Assembly: GCF_014295035.1 (NCBI RefSeq)
Contig: NZ_CP060404.1
Location: 3,312,501-3,376,500 of the forward strand
Length of the DNA: 64,000 bases
Direction: 5' to 3'
From: Streptomyces buecherae
GTDB lineage: Bacteria > Actinomycetota > Actinomycetes > Streptomycetales > Streptomycetaceae
The notes under the pieces are model-generated. The model searched no databases, was not told where the DNA came from, and saw nothing but the letters and a program-made list of their open reading frames with translations. The translations under genes were made by a program, and so were the position numbers. The stretch's first letter is position 1, and each line of letters starts with the position of its first letter. Shown one piece after another: positions 42,290 to 51,990 of the stretch.

Positions 42290-43414
42290 TCAACCCCGCG
42301 GGTAGCGGGCCAGCCAGGCGGGGGACGACTTGGCCGGGGTGTGCAGGGCGGGGCCCTGGGTCATCTCCATGGCGAAGTCGTCGGCCAGCTCCAGGATCGT
42401 GCCGCGGCCCTCCAACTCGGCCAGCCAGCCGGGCGGCAGGGCCGTCTCGCCGTGCAGGGCGCCGAGCAGGTTGCCGCAGATGGAGCCGGTGGAGTCGCTG
42501 TCGCCGCCGTGGTTGACCGCGAGCAGCAGGCCGTGCCGGATGTCCTCGGCGACCAGCGCGCAGTACACGCCCATCGCCAGCGCCTCCTCGGCCGTCCACC
42601 CCTCCCCCAGGGACTCGACCCGCTCGGCCGTCGGCAGCCCCTGGCGTACGGCGCCGAGCGCGTGCTTGAGCGCGTCGGAGGTCTCCTCGTGGCCGGGCCG
42701 GGTGGCGAGCATGGCCAGCGAGCGCTGTACGGCGCCGTCCAGCGCCTCGCCGCGCGCGAGGCCGTGCACGATGAGGGCGAACGCGCCCGCCGCGAGGTAG
42801 CCGGTGGGGTGGCCGTGGCTCTGCGCGGCGCACTCGATAGCGAGTTGGAAGACGAGTTGCGGCTCCCAGCCGACGAGCAGCCCGAACGGCGCGGAACGCA
42901 TCACCGCGCCGCACCCCTTGGAGTCGGGGTTCTTCGGCGCGTCCAGGGTGCCCATCGGGCCGTCGGCCAGGCCGGACAGGCAGGCCCGGCCGGGGGCGCG
43001 CTGCGCGTACAGCCACTCCTCGCGGGCGAGCCAGCCGTCGTTGTGGTTGCGCTCGTCGGGTCCCCAGTCGTGCTGGGTGGCGTACCAGCGGCGGTGGGCC
43101 GCGTACACGTCGGTGGGTGGGTGCCAGGCGCCGGTGTCGCGTCTGACCTGGGCGCGGATCAGCCCGTCCACGGTGAACAGCGTCATCTGGGTGTCGTCGG
43201 TGACGCTGCCGCGCCGGCCGTAGGCCGGGACGAGGTCCGTGACGCCGTCGGGCCCGTGCGCCTCGCGGATGGCGGCCAGCGAGTCGAACTCGATGCCGGC
43301 GCCCAGGGCGTCGCCGATCGCGCCGCCGAGCAGACAACCGCGGACCCGACTACGGAAGTCCTGCTGCTCGGCGCGGCCCCACATCGCGGACGCCGCACGG
43401 GCAGATGCGGTCAC
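42290..43414 (-). CDS. ADP-ribosylglycohydrolase family protein
   Basis: 374 residues. The DraG/ARH fold with two metal ions is indicated by RVRGCLLGGAIGDALGAGIE F, VTDDTQMTLFTVDGLIRA and the C-terminal VNHGGDSDSTGSICGNLLGA. It removes ADP-ribose from a protein or small molecule. GTG 43414 has GGAAAGGGGCGAGG upstream; an alternative start at MWGRAEQ gives a form 10 residues shorter. No ADP-ribosyltransferase gene lies nearby, so the target is unknown. It converges with the aminotransferase gene. Confidence 0.88.
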   Translation of the reverse strand: MTASARAASAMWGRAEQQDFRSRVRGCLLGGAIGDALGAGIEFDSLAAIREAHGPDGVTDLVPAYGRRGSVTDDTQMTLFTVDGLIRAQVRRDTGAWHPPTDVYAAHRRWYATQHDWGPDERNHNDGWLAREEWLYAQRAPGRACLSGLADGPMGTLDAPKNPDSKGCGAVMRSAPFGLLVGWEPQLVFQLAIECAAQSHGHPTGYLAAGAFALIVHGLARGEALDGAVQRSLAMLATRPGHEETSDALKHALGAVRQGLPTAERVESLGEGWTAEEALAMGVYCALVAEDIRHGLLLAVNHGGDSDSTGSICGNLLGALHGETALPPGWLAELEGRGTILELADDFAMEMTQGPALHTPAKSSPAWLARYPRG

Positions 43415-43814
43415 GACCTCGCCCCTTTCCGTTCGTTTCTATGGCTCTTCGCGCAGCACCCAAACTGGTTCAGCACTGTAATGGACCATGAATGATCGCT
43501 TCCGGCCCGTCGCCGAATGTGAACCACATCATCGCGACGCCCCGCGCGGAGCACCACACCCCCTCGCCGACGCCGCCGAACCGACCGCCGCGGCCCGCCT
43601 TCGCCCACATCGAACCACCCGCCCGCCGAGCGGCCCCCTAAAGGTGCGCGGCCCCGCGCCGGCCCGTACCGGGGCGCGTCCGGCCATTCCGGCACCTGTC
43701 CGAGAGGCGAGCAGCGCGGCCCGTCGCGCCACGCCGGGCCACCTAGCATCACCCCGTGCGGGGCGCGGCCGGGAACGTCGCGCTCCGGGGGACGCACGGG
43801 GGCAGGGGGAGTTC
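43415..43814. other. Divergent promoter region
   Basis: About 400 bases between the ADP-ribosylglycohydrolase and GH114 genes. An in-frame upstream extension of the GH114 gene is Arg/Pro-rich and lacks family similarity. No other element noted. Confidence 0.35.
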
Positions 43815-44843
43815 ATGAGGGTGGGCGGGTTGGCGGTCGCGCTGGTGTTGGTCGCGTCCGTTCTGGCGGGTTGCGGTGAGAGCGGGCGCGCGCAGCGATC
43901 ACAGGGGGCGCGCGACAGGGCCGAGCCGTCCGCGGAGGCGCGCGAGCCCACCGGCGGGGCGACCCGTGAGCCCGCCACCGGCGACTGGTGGCGCCCCCGG
44001 CCGGGCGCCGCGGCCGACTGGGACTGGCAGATCAGCGAGCCGTACGACCTGTCGGCGCCCCGGCAGATGTACGACCTCGACCTGTTCGACCTCGCGCCCG
44101 CCGGGTCCGAACTGCGCTACCCGGACGGCGAGGTGATCCCCGTACCGGCCGGCACGCTCGCCGGGAAGATCGCCACCCTGCACGCCCGTACGCCGCGTCC
44201 GATCGTCATCTGCTACGTCGACACCGGCGCGTACGAGGACTACCGGCCCGACGCCCACCGCTTCCCCGGCCACCGCGCCGCCGCCGAGGGCGGGCCGCCG
44301 AACCGGCCGCGGCGGCCCGCCGCGGGTTCCGTGATCGGCTGGGACACCGGGTGGGAGGGCGAGCGGTGGCTGGACATCCGGCGGTCGCGGCGGCACCTGT
44401 TCGCCGACGCCGTCTGGGCCCGGTTCGACCTCGCCCGGCGGATGGGGTGCGACGGCGTGGAGCCCGACCAGAACAATCCGGTCGACAACGACCCCGGGTT
44501 CCCGATCACGCTGGAGGACCAGCTCTCCTGGTACCGCGAGGTCGCCGAACAGGCCCACCGGCGCGGCCTGTCCGTGGGTCTGAAGAACGGCCACGACCAG
44601 CCGGGCTCGGCCGCCCGGCTGGTCGATGCCTTCGACTGGGCGCTACCCGAGGAGTGCGCGCAGTTCGACGAGTGCGACGAGCTGTTGCCGTTCATCAAGG
44701 AGGGCAAGGCGGTCTTCGCCGTGGACTACGCGGGCTCGGTGCGGGCCGGCCCGGCCTGCCGCCAGCACCGCTCCCGTGGCTTCGACGGCCTCATCAAGGA
44801 CGAGCCACCCACCGGCGCCCACCGCGTGCCCTGTCGGTCCTGA
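43815..44843 (+). CDS. GH114-like endo-alpha-1,4-polygalactosaminidase lipoprotein
   Basis: 342 residues. Lipoprotein signal MRVGGLAVALVLVASVLAGC (lipobox LAGC). After an 80-residue linker the catalytic domain begins DWDWQISEPYDLSAPRQMYD LDLFD. It has PIVICYVDTGAYEDYRPDA, IGWDTGWEGERWLDIRRSRR, GCDGVEPDQNNPVDNDPGFP and LSVGLKNGHDQ, matching the TIM-barrel of GH114/DUF297 enzymes, which cut galactosamine polymers. The acidic residues in DGVEPD and YVDTG are likely catalytic. Anchored outside the membrane. GGGGGAG precedes the ATG. Confidence 0.85.
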   Translation: MRVGGLAVALVLVASVLAGCGESGRAQRSQGARDRAEPSAEAREPTGGATREPATGDWWRPRPGAAADWDWQISEPYDLSAPRQMYDLDLFDLAPAGSELRYPDGEVIPVPAGTLAGKIATLHARTPRPIVICYVDTGAYEDYRPDAHRFPGHRAAAEGGPPNRPRRPAAGSVIGWDTGWEGERWLDIRRSRRHLFADAVWARFDLARRMGCDGVEPDQNNPVDNDPGFPITLEDQLSWYREVAEQAHRRGLSVGLKNGHDQPGSAARLVDAFDWALPEECAQFDECDELLPFIKEGKAVFAVDYAGSVRAGPACRQHRSRGFDGLIKDEPPTGAHRVPCRS

Positions 44844-44886
44844 GCCGACGGGTCGGCGGGTTGGCGGGGCGGCGGGGCGGCGGGTT

Positions 44887-44930
44887 GGCGGGGCCGGGTG
44901 AGCGGGCTGGCGGGGCCGGGTGAGCGGGCT
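44887..44930. repeat. 22-base perfect tandem duplication
   Basis: The 22-base unit at 44887-44908, with core GGCGGGGCCGGGTGAGCGGG, is repeated exactly at 44909-44930, just beyond the GH114 stop. Slippage-type repeat. Confidence 0.85.
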
Positions 44931-44962
44931 GGTTCAACACCCGTCCGCCCGCTGCCCTCCTC

Positions 44963-45010
44963 GCACCCGCACCCGCACCCGCACCCGCGCCCCCGCCCCC
45001 GCCCCCGCCC
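44963..45010. repeat. Hexanucleotide microsatellite GCACCC then GCCCCC
   Basis: Four GCACCC units (44963-44986) run into GCCCCC units up to about 45010, immediately before the stop of the AraC-family gene. Slippage here could alter the region after its stop. Confidence 0.85.
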
Positions 45011-45012
45011 GG

Positions 45013-45879
45013 TCAACTCCGGACGCGCTCCACCGGAATCCACAGCTCCGCCTCGGCCCGCGTCCCGTCCTCCGACAGGTGGGTCCGCAGGATCTCGGGC
45101 CCCGGCCTGCTCTGGTACGGGTTGGACGGGAACCACTGGGTGAACACGTCCCGCCACAGGTGCTGGAGCGTCAGCGGGAACGGACCCTCGCTGTCGAACA
45201 CGGCCCAGGTGCCGGCCGGCACCTCCAACACGTCCAGGTCAGCGGGGGCGTCGGCCCCGGTCACGACGGCGTGGTAGTAGTCCAGCTCCGTCCCCTCGGC
45301 CCGGCTCGGGTCGAGGTTGTGGCTGACCCCGACCACGCCGCGCGGCTCCTGGTCGGACAGGGCGGTGATACGCCCCAGCGTCTTTCGGTCGATGCCGCGG
45401 ATGAACTCCGCGATCGCCGGGTTCGCGCCCTCGTGGACGAGCGGCACCCGGGCCTTCCTGCCCACGACGTGGAACCGCTCCTTCTCCACCACTCGGTATC
45501 GCATGCTGCTACTCCCTTCGACGGTCAGCCGGAAGGAGATCCGAGGCTGCGAACACAGCGGCGCGCCATCGCGCCGCGCCTCGCCCGGGCCCACGCCGTG
45601 CACGGCCCGGAAGGCCCGCGCGAACGCCTCCCCCGAGCCGTAGCCGTAGCGCACCGCGATCTCCAGGAGCGTCCGCTCGCCGGCGAGCACCTCGGCGCCC
45701 GCGACGGTCAGCCGCCTGCGCCGGACGTACTCCGACAGCGGCATCCCGGCCAGCGCGGAGAACAGCCGCCGGAAGTGGTACTCCGACGTCACCGCGATCC
45801 GCGCCAGGTCGGCCATCTCGATCCGTTGGTCGAGGTGCGCCTCGATGTGTTCCAGGGCCTGGTTCAGCCGGTCCAGCAC
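45013..45879 (-). CDS. AraC family regulator with GyrI-like effector-binding domain
   Basis: 288 residues. Two AraC helix-turn-helices at the N-terminus: RIEMADLARIAVTSEYHFRR LFSALAGMPLSEYVRRRRL and EIAVRYGYGSGEAFARAFRA VHGVGPGEARR. The C-terminal domain (about 120-288) has MRYRVVEKERFHVVGRKARV PL and VPAGTWAVFDSEGPFPLTLQ, the GyrI/Rob effector-binding fold, followed by PYQSRPGPEILRT. The Rob and SoxS-like class controls drug and stress responses. ATG 45879 near GGAGAC is used. It lies downstream of FO synthase on the same strand, 158 bases away, separated by a 9-base tandem repeat. Confidence 0.88.
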   Translation of the reverse strand: MLDRLNQALEHIEAHLDQRIEMADLARIAVTSEYHFRRLFSALAGMPLSEYVRRRRLTVAGAEVLAGERTLLEIAVRYGYGSGEAFARAFRAVHGVGPGEARRDGAPLCSQPRISFRLTVEGSSSMRYRVVEKERFHVVGRKARVPLVHEGANPAIAEFIRGIDRKTLGRITALSDQEPRGVVGVSHNLDPSRAEGTELDYYHAVVTGADAPADLDVLEVPAGTWAVFDSEGPFPLTLQHLWRDVFTQWFPSNPYQSRPGPEILRTHLSEDGTRAEAELWIPVERVRS

Positions 45880-45978
45880 CTCGGTCTCCTTCCCTTACGC
45901 CCACCACGCTAGGAAGGCCGCACCCCCACGGACCCGACTTCCCGTGCCCGCTTCGGTCGGGCTCGTCGGATCGGTCGG

Positions 45979-46032
45979 GGCCGTCCGGTCCGCCTGGTCC
46001 GCCTGGTCCGTCCGGTCCGCCTGGTCCGTCGG
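45979..46032. repeat. 9-base tandem repeat (GTCCGCCTG)n
   Basis: Five to six imperfect units (GTCCGCCTG, GTCCGTCCG) in phase from about 45979 to 46032, directly after the FO synthase stop. The period is a multiple of three but it is outside the coding region as read. Confidence 0.8.
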
Positions 46033-46037
46033 GGGGT

Positions 46038-48956
46038 TCACACCGCGCCGTCCTCCAGCACCGGCAGCAGCTCCGGCAGGTGGCCGTCCGACGCCAGCGC
46101 CGCGGCCTGCCGCTCCGCCGGGACCTGGCCGTACGTCGTCGTCCTTGGCCGCGCCGGGCGGCCCGCCGCCTCCGCTATGGCGACCAGGTCCTGGATGGAG
46201 CGGTACGAGCCGTAACCCGAGCCCGCCATCCGGGAGATGGTCTCCTCCATCAGCGTGCCCCCCAGGTCGTTGGCGCCCGAGCGCAGCATCTCGGCCGCCC
46301 CCTCGGTGCCCAGCTTGACCCAGCTCGTCTGGATGTTGGGGATGTACGGGTGCAGCAGCAGCCGGGCCATCGCCGTGACCGCCCGGTTGTCGCGGGTGGT
46401 GGGGCCGGGGCGGGCGATGCCGGCCAGGTAGACCGGGGCGTTGGTGTGGATGAAGGGCAGGGTCACGAACTCCGTGAAGCCCGGGGCGCCCTTCTCCAGG
46501 GCGGCCCGCTGCATGCCGGCGAGCGTGCGGAAGTGGCCGAGCCAGTGCCGGGGCTGGTCCACGTGCCCGTACATCATCGTGGACGAGGAGCGCATGCCCA
46601 GCTCGTGCGCGGTGGAGACGACCTCGACCCAGGTGGCCGTGGGCAGCTTGCCCTTGGTGAGCACCCAGCGCACCTCGTCGTCGAGGATCTCGGCCGCCGT
46701 GCCCGGGATGGAGTCGAGCCCCGCCTCGCGCGCGGCGGTCAGCCACTCGCGGATGGACAGGCCGGTGCGCGAGGCGCCGTTGACGACCTCCATCGGCGAG
46801 AACGCGTGCACGTGCATGCCCGGCACGCGTTCCTTGACCGCCCGGGCGATGTCGAAGTAGGCGGTGCCCGGCAGGTCCGGGTGGATGCCGCCCTGCATGC
46901 ACACCTCCACCGCGCCCACCTCCCACGCCTGCTCGGCGCGGTCGGCGACCTGGGACAGGGAGAGGGTGTAGGCGTCGGCGTCCGTGCGGCGCTGGGCGAA
47001 GGCGCAGAAGCGGCAGCCGGTGTAGCAGACGTTGGTGAAGTTGATGTTGCGCGTGACGATGTACGTGACGTCGTCGCCGACCACCGAGCGGCGCAGGTCG
47101 TCCGCCACCCGGCACAGCGCGTCCAGCGCGTCCCCGTCCGCGTGCAGCAGCGTCAGCGCCTCGTCGTCGGTGAGCCGGGTCGGGTCGTCGGCGGCCACGG
47201 CCAGCGCGGCCCGCACGTCGCCGTCGATCCGCGAGGGCACCATGCCGGGGGCCGCCGCCTCGCGCAGCGCGTCCCAGTCGCCGTAGACGTGGTCGAAGTC
47301 GGCGCGTCGGTCGCCCGTGCGGCCCTCGGTGTCGATGGTGCGGTGCAGTTCGGTGCGGCCCGTGCCGGTGGTGGGCAGCGCGAAGCCCTCGTCGGGCTCC
47401 TGCCACGGCAGCCCGGTGGGCAGGGCCTCGGCGCGGGCCAGGCCGGTCTCGGGGTCGGCGAGCGCGCCGACGTGTGGGAGCAGCCGGGGGTCGAGCCAGG
47501 GCTCGCCGCGCTGGACGAACTCCGGGTAGACCGCGAGCCGTTCGCGCAGCTCGAAGCCGGCGGCGGCGCTGTGCTCGGCGAGCGCGTCGATCTGCGGCCA
47601 GGGGCGCTCGGGGTTGACGTGGTCGGGCGTGAGCGGCGAGACGCCACCCCAGTCGTCGATGCCCGCGCCGATCAGCCGCGCGTACGCGCCACCGGCCGCC
47701 GGCTGCGTGACGTCGCCGTCCACCAGGTTGGGCGGGGCCTGGAGGTTCACGGACGGGCCGAGGATGTGCCGGGCTACGGCGACGGTGGCGACCAGGTCGT
47801 CCAACTCCGCGTCCGGCGCGGCGCGCATCGCCGTGTCGGGCTTGGCCCGGAAGTTCTGGATGATGAGTTCCTGGATGCCGTGGTAGGCGCGGGCGACGCG
47901 GCGCAGCGCGAACAGCGACTCCGCGCGCTCCTCGGGCGTCTCGCCGATGCCGATCAGCAACCCGCTGGTGAACGGCACCGAGCTGCGGCCCGCGTCCTCC
48001 AGGACCCGCAGCCGCACGGCCGGCTCCTTGTCGGGCGAGCCGTAGTGCGGCTGGCCCGGCTCGCTCCACAGCCGCTCGGCCGTGGTCTCCAGCATCATCC
48101 CCATGGACGGGGCGACCGGCTTGAGCCGCTGGAAGTCCGTCCAGGTCATGACCCCGGGGTTGAGGTGCGGCAGCAGCCCGGTCTCCTCCAGGACGCGGAT
48201 GGCCATGGCGCGCACGTAGGAGATGGTGTCGTCATACCCCTCGGCCTCCAGCCACTCGCGCGCCTCGGGCCAGCGGTCCTCGGGCTTGTCGCCGAGCGTG
48301 ATCAGCGCTTCCTTGCAGCCCATCTCGGCGCCACGGCGGGCGATGGCGAGCACCTCGTCCGGCGACATGTACATCCCGTGGCCGGCGCGGCGCAGCTTGC
48401 CCGGGACGGTGGCGAAGGTGCAGTAGTGGCACTTGTCCCGGCACAGCCGGGTGAGGGGGATGAAGACGCTGCGCGAGTACGTGATGACGCCGGGCCGGCC
48501 GGCGGCGGCCAGGCCCGCGTCGCGCACCCGCGCGGCGGACGCGCACAGGTCGTCCAGGTCGGCGCCGCGCGCCTGGAGCAGCACCGCGGCCTCGCCGACG
48601 TCGAGGGCCACCCCGTCGCGCGCCCGGCGCAGGGCGCGGCGCATGGCGTTGGCGGTGGGCGCGGCGGAGGGGACGGCCGGCGTGGGCAGTGGGACGGCGG
48701 GGGTGGGCGAGGCAGCCGGGGCGGCGGGGGTGGGCGAGGCGGTTTCGGCCGGCGGGGCCGTGGGGGCCGAAGTGGTCGGCGCGGGCGGCCCGTCGGGGGT
48801 CGCCGGCGCGCCGGCCGGGAGTGCCGTGCCCGCTGCCGGCCGCGGTACGGCCTGGTCAGCGGGGGTGTGATCGGGCGTGGCCGGGTGCGACTGCCGCGCC
48901 TGCCGCGACCGCTGCGGCTGTCGTTCGGGGTCCTGTCCCTCTGCGCTCGTCGTCAT
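46038..48956 (-). CDS. fbiC: Bifunctional FO synthase (fused CofG/CofH)
   Basis: 972 residues. Makes 7,8-didemethyl-8-hydroxy-5-deazariboflavin (FO), the chromophore of F420, from tyrosine and 5-amino-6-ribitylaminouracil. Two radical-SAM domains are fused: the CofG half with [20 protein letters not shown] (cluster Cys near residue 172) and the CofH half with [20 protein letters not shown] (near 644), followed by [20 protein letters not shown]. The first ~100 residues are Ala/Pro/Thr-rich and disordered. Full-length fusion as in actinomycetes, with both halves intact. ATG 48956 is the first start. Next to an LLM F420-dependent oxidoreductase. Confidence 0.95.
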   Translation of the reverse strand: MTTSAEGQDPERQPQRSRQARQSHPATPDHTPADQAVPRPAAGTALPAGAPATPDGPPAPTTSAPTAPPAETASPTPAAPAASPTPAVPLPTPAVPSAAPTANAMRRALRRARDGVALDVGEAAVLLQARGADLDDLCASAARVRDAGLAAAGRPGVITYSRSVFIPLTRLCRDKCHYCTFATVPGKLRRAGHGMYMSPDEVLAIARRGAEMGCKEALITLGDKPEDRWPEAREWLEAEGYDDTISYVRAMAIRVLEETGLLPHLNPGVMTWTDFQRLKPVAPSMGMMLETTAERLWSEPGQPHYGSPDKEPAVRLRVLEDAGRSSVPFTSGLLIGIGETPEERAESLFALRRVARAYHGIQELIIQNFRAKPDTAMRAAPDAELDDLVATVAVARHILGPSVNLQAPPNLVDGDVTQPAAGGAYARLIGAGIDDWGGVSPLTPDHVNPERPWPQIDALAEHSAAAGFELRERLAVYPEFVQRGEPWLDPRLLPHVGALADPETGLARAEALPTGLPWQEPDEGFALPTTGTGRTELHRTIDTEGRTGDRRADFDHVYGDWDALREAAAPGMVPSRIDGDVRAALAVAADDPTRLTDDEALTLLHADGDALDALCRVADDLRRSVVGDDVTYIVTRNINFTNVCYTGCRFCAFAQRRTDADAYTLSLSQVADRAEQAWEVGAVEVCMQGGIHPDLPGTAYFDIARAVKERVPGMHVHAFSPMEVVNGASRTGLSIREWLTAAREAGLDSIPGTAAEILDDEVRWVLTKGKLPTATWVEVVSTAHELGMRSSSTMMYGHVDQPRHWLGHFRTLAGMQRAALEKGAPGFTEFVTLPFIHTNAPVYLAGIARPGPTTRDNRAVTAMARLLLHPYIPNIQTSWVKLGTEGAAEMLRSGANDLGGTLMEETISRMAGSGYGSYRSIQDLVAIAEAAGRPARPRTTTYGQVPAERQAAALASDGHLPELLPVLEDGAV

Positions 48957-49079
48957 TCCTTGAGGATACGAGCGGCCCCTGACAGTGGCGCCGAAGATCG
49001 CTGCGGGCTATGTCACAGGTCCGGGCACGCCGCGCGCGACCGCCCCGCGCGGTGCGGGACGGCCGTGGGGCGGGTGGGG

Positions 49080-49934
49080 TCACAGGTACTGCGCGTAGTC
49101 GTCGAGCGCCCGCAACACGGTGTTCTCGTCGCCGGTCGGCGTCTGCAACACGACCTCGGTGATGCCCAGGTCAGCGAAGTGCGCGAGCTTCCCGGCGGAG
49201 GGCAGCACCCCGTACGGCACCACCTCGGGCTCGCCCGGGCGGCCCGCCTCCGTCCACGCCTGACGCAGCTTCGGCAGGGTCTCGACGAGGCCCTTGCCGC
49301 CGAGCGGCAGCCAGCCGTCGGCGTACTCGGTGATGTGTGCGAACAGCTTGGGCCCGGCCGCCCCGCCCACCAGGGTGCGCGGCCCGGTCAGCGGCGCGCC
49401 CGCGCGCTCCCGTGGCGCGTGCGACGGCTTGGGGTGGGCGTGGCTGGCCGGCACGGAGCCGAACTCCCCCTCGTGGCCGGTCGGCTCCGGCGCCCAGAGC
49501 GCCTGCATCAAGGCCATCCGGTCGCGTACCAGCTCACGCCGGGTGGACCAGCCGACGCCGTGGCTGGCGGCCTCCTCCACGTGCCAGCCGAAGCCGAGGC
49601 CCAGGGTGAACCGGCCGCCGGAGAGGAAGTCGAGGGTGGCGACCTGCTTGGCGAGGTCGATCGGGTCGTGCTGGGCGACCAGGGTGACGCCGGTGCCGAG
49701 GCCGAGCCGCTCGGTGACGGCAGCGGCCTGACCGAGCGCCACGAACGGGTCGAGAATGCGGCCGTACGCGCGCGGCGTGGGCTCGCCGGAGGGCAGCCGC
49801 GAGGCGGCGTCCACCGGGATGTGGGTGTGTTCGGGCAGGTAGAGCCCGGCGAACCCGCGCTCTTCCAGCTCGCGCGCCAGTCGGAGCGGGCCGATGGTCT
49901 CGTCGGTGAGCATGCTGGTGATGGAGACACGCAT
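49080..49934 (-). CDS. LLM-class F420-dependent oxidoreductase
   Basis: 284 residues, a luciferase-like TIM barrel. Landmarks: GFAGLYLPEHTHIPVDAASR, DPFVALGQAAAVTERLGLGT GVTLVAQHDPIDLAKQVATL DFLSGGRFTLGLGFGWHVEE, and YADGWLPLGGKGLVE. This pattern matches the TIGR03619-type F420-dependent LLM group common in actinomycetes. It binds F420 in the barrel and reduces or oxidises an unidentified substrate. The ATG 49934 is used. It lies upstream of FO synthase on the same strand (123-base gap), so the two may be coexpressed. Confidence 0.9.
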   Translation of the reverse strand: MRVSITSMLTDETIGPLRLARELEERGFAGLYLPEHTHIPVDAASRLPSGEPTPRAYGRILDPFVALGQAAAVTERLGLGTGVTLVAQHDPIDLAKQVATLDFLSGGRFTLGLGFGWHVEEAASHGVGWSTRRELVRDRMALMQALWAPEPTGHEGEFGSVPASHAHPKPSHAPRERAGAPLTGPRTLVGGAAGPKLFAHITEYADGWLPLGGKGLVETLPKLRQAWTEAGRPGEPEVVPYGVLPSAGKLAHFADLGITEVVLQTPTGDENTVLRALDDYAQYL

Positions 49935-50234
49935 GGCCGGGGGTTACCTCCGCGTCGGCTGGGCTTGCTGCCCGTATGTTCTCTCACCGTCATCGGGTTA
50001 TCCACAGGGCTTTCCGCCTCTGTCACAGACGCGTACAACGGTTGTCACACGGCAGTTCGGCACCCGGCCGCGAGGCGCGAGGGGGTCGTTCGGCCGGCGG
50101 TGGCGGCTGTCTCGTGCGCCGTCGCGCGAATGGGGGCACGGGCACGCGGGGCGCTGGTCGCCCGGCGCCGCGCGGGCCAGTTGGACGGGTGACGGCGACC
50201 TGCGATCGGGCAGGGCGCGGGCCGCTGATGGGGG

Positions 50235-51749
50235 ATGGAAATGGACCGTCGATCACTGCTGAAGGCGTCGGCCGCCACCGGCGCGGCGAGCGCGCTCACG
50301 CTCTCCACCGTGACCTTCGCCCAGGCGGCGGACGGGCGCGGCGAGCAGAGCCGGCGCGTCACCGGCGAACTGCCGACCGGCGCCCCGGACTTCGTCTACC
50401 TGCCGATCGAGGTGCCGAGCGGCGTCCGCGAGATCCACGTCGCGTACTCCTACGACAGGCCCACCGTGCCCGCCGGCACCCAGGGCAACGCCTGCGACAT
50501 CGGCATCTTCGACGAGCGCGGCACCGAGCTGGGCGGTCGCGGCTTCCGTGGCTGGTCCGGCGGGGCTCGTACGGAGTTCACCATCAGCGCGGAGGACGCG
50601 ACGCCGGGCTATCTGCCGGGGCCGGTGGGCGCCGGCACCTGGCACGTCGTGCTCGGCCCGTACACCGTCGCGCCGCAGGGCCTGCGCTACGAGGTGACGA
50701 TCACCCTGCGGCACGGCCCGCGCGGGCGCGCCCCGCGCCCGGTCTACCCGCCGCAGCGCGCCAAGGGGCGCGGGCGCGCCTGGTACCGGGGCGACAGCCA
50801 CCTGCACACGGTGCACTCGGACGGCAAGCGCACCCCGCGCGAGGTGGCGACCGCCGCCCGCGCCGCCGGCCTCGACTTCATCACCACCACCGAGCACAAC
50901 ACGCACTCGGCGCACGCCGCGTGGGACGGGCTGTGGGGCGATGACCTGCTGATCCTCACCGGCGAGGAGGTCACCACGCGCAACGGACACGTGCTGGCGC
51001 TCGGCGTGGACCCGGGCACCTTCGTGGACTGGCGCTACCGGGCCAGGGACAACGCGTTCGGCCGCTTCGCCCGCAAGATCCGGCAGGCCGACGGCCTGGT
51101 CGTGCCGGCCCACCCGCACGCGTCCTGCGTCGGCTGCAACTGGAAGTTCGGCTTCAACGACGCGGACGCGGTCGAGGTGTGGAACGGGCCGTTCACCCTT
51201 GAGGACGACGTGTCGATCGCCGAGTGGGACAACGCCCTGGTCGCCGCGGTCCGTGGCGGCAGGCCCTGGCTCCCGGCGATGGGCAACAGCGACGCCCACC
51301 GGGAGGGCCAGACGGTGGGCCTGCCGCAGACGGTGGTGCTCGCCGACGACCTGTCGCGGCCGGCCGTCCTGGCCGGCATCAGGGCGGGGCGGAGCTGGAT
51401 CGCGGAGTCCGCGGCGATCGACCTGTCGTTCACGGCGCTCGGCGGGCGCGGGCGGCACGCGGGCATAGGAGGCCGCCTGTCGGCCGCCCGGGACGAGCGG
51501 GTCACGGTCCGGCTTCGGATATCGGGCGCCCCGGCCAAGGGCACGATCCGCTTCCTCACCGACCAGGGCCAGTTGTTCGCGACGGCCACGCCCGCGTCGG
51601 GCTCGGGCACGGTCGAGTGGCAGACCACGCCCTCGTACGCCGCGTACGTCCGGGCCGAGGTCCGGCACGCCCCGGCGGACGGCGGCACGTCCGGCGTCCC
51701 CGGCCCGATGGCGGCCATGACCAACCCGATCTTCCTCGGCGACCACTGA
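50235..51749 (+). CDS. Tat-exported PHP-domain metallohydrolase (CehA/McbA family)
   Basis: 504 residues. A twin-arginine signal MEMDRRSLLKASAATGAASA precedes TLSTVTFAQAADG. After a 150-residue beta-rich domain comes the PHP core: WYRGDSHLHTVHSDGKRTPR (HxH), FITTTEHNTHSAHAAWDG, VVPAHPHASCVGCNWKFGFN, and GNSDAHREGQTVG. These residues bind two or three metal ions for phosphoester or carbamate hydrolysis. The C-terminal segment is an Ig-like beta domain. Start ATG 50235 or 50241. Exported folded, possibly with metals inserted in the cytoplasm. The substrate is unknown. Confidence 0.88.
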   Translation: MEMDRRSLLKASAATGAASALTLSTVTFAQAADGRGEQSRRVTGELPTGAPDFVYLPIEVPSGVREIHVAYSYDRPTVPAGTQGNACDIGIFDERGTELGGRGFRGWSGGARTEFTISAEDATPGYLPGPVGAGTWHVVLGPYTVAPQGLRYEVTITLRHGPRGRAPRPVYPPQRAKGRGRAWYRGDSHLHTVHSDGKRTPREVATAARAAGLDFITTTEHNTHSAHAAWDGLWGDDLLILTGEEVTTRNGHVLALGVDPGTFVDWRYRARDNAFGRFARKIRQADGLVVPAHPHASCVGCNWKFGFNDADAVEVWNGPFTLEDDVSIAEWDNALVAAVRGGRPWLPAMGNSDAHREGQTVGLPQTVVLADDLSRPAVLAGIRAGRSWIAESAAIDLSFTALGGRGRHAGIGGRLSAARDERVTVRLRISGAPAKGTIRFLTDQGQLFATATPASGSGTVEWQTTPSYAAYVRAEVRHAPADGGTSGVPGPMAAMTNPIFLGDH

Positions 51750-51822
51750 CGAGCGGCCGACCTCCGGCGCGGCGCTCGGGTGGGGCGGTCGGGCGTGGTG
51801 CTCGGGCGTGGTGCTCGGGTGC

Positions 51823-51900
51823 GGTGGGTCGCCACGGCGCTCGGGTGCGGTGCTCCGGCGGGGTGGGTTGCCACGGCGCTCGGGTGCGGTGCTCGGGCGG
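51823..51900. repeat. 39-base imperfect tandem duplication
   Basis: GGTGGGTCGCCACGGCGCTC starts at 51823 and recurs, with T for C at one position, at 51862; period 39. The surrounding sequence (51780-51980) is also rich in GTGCTCGGGC and GCCCGGTCGC repeats. No gene is present between the hydrolase stop and the permease stop. Confidence 0.8.
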
Positions 51901-51990
51901 GGGCTCCGGCGCGGCGGGCCGTGCCGGGGGCGGCTTGGTGCGGCGTCCGCCGTGGACCGGTCGCGCCCGGTCGCGCCCGGTCGGGTGTGG

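Noticed and set aside
44963..45010. Possible CRISPR-like regular repeat
   Set aside because: A simple hexanucleotide microsatellite without spacers; no CRISPR array or cas gene is present in the window.
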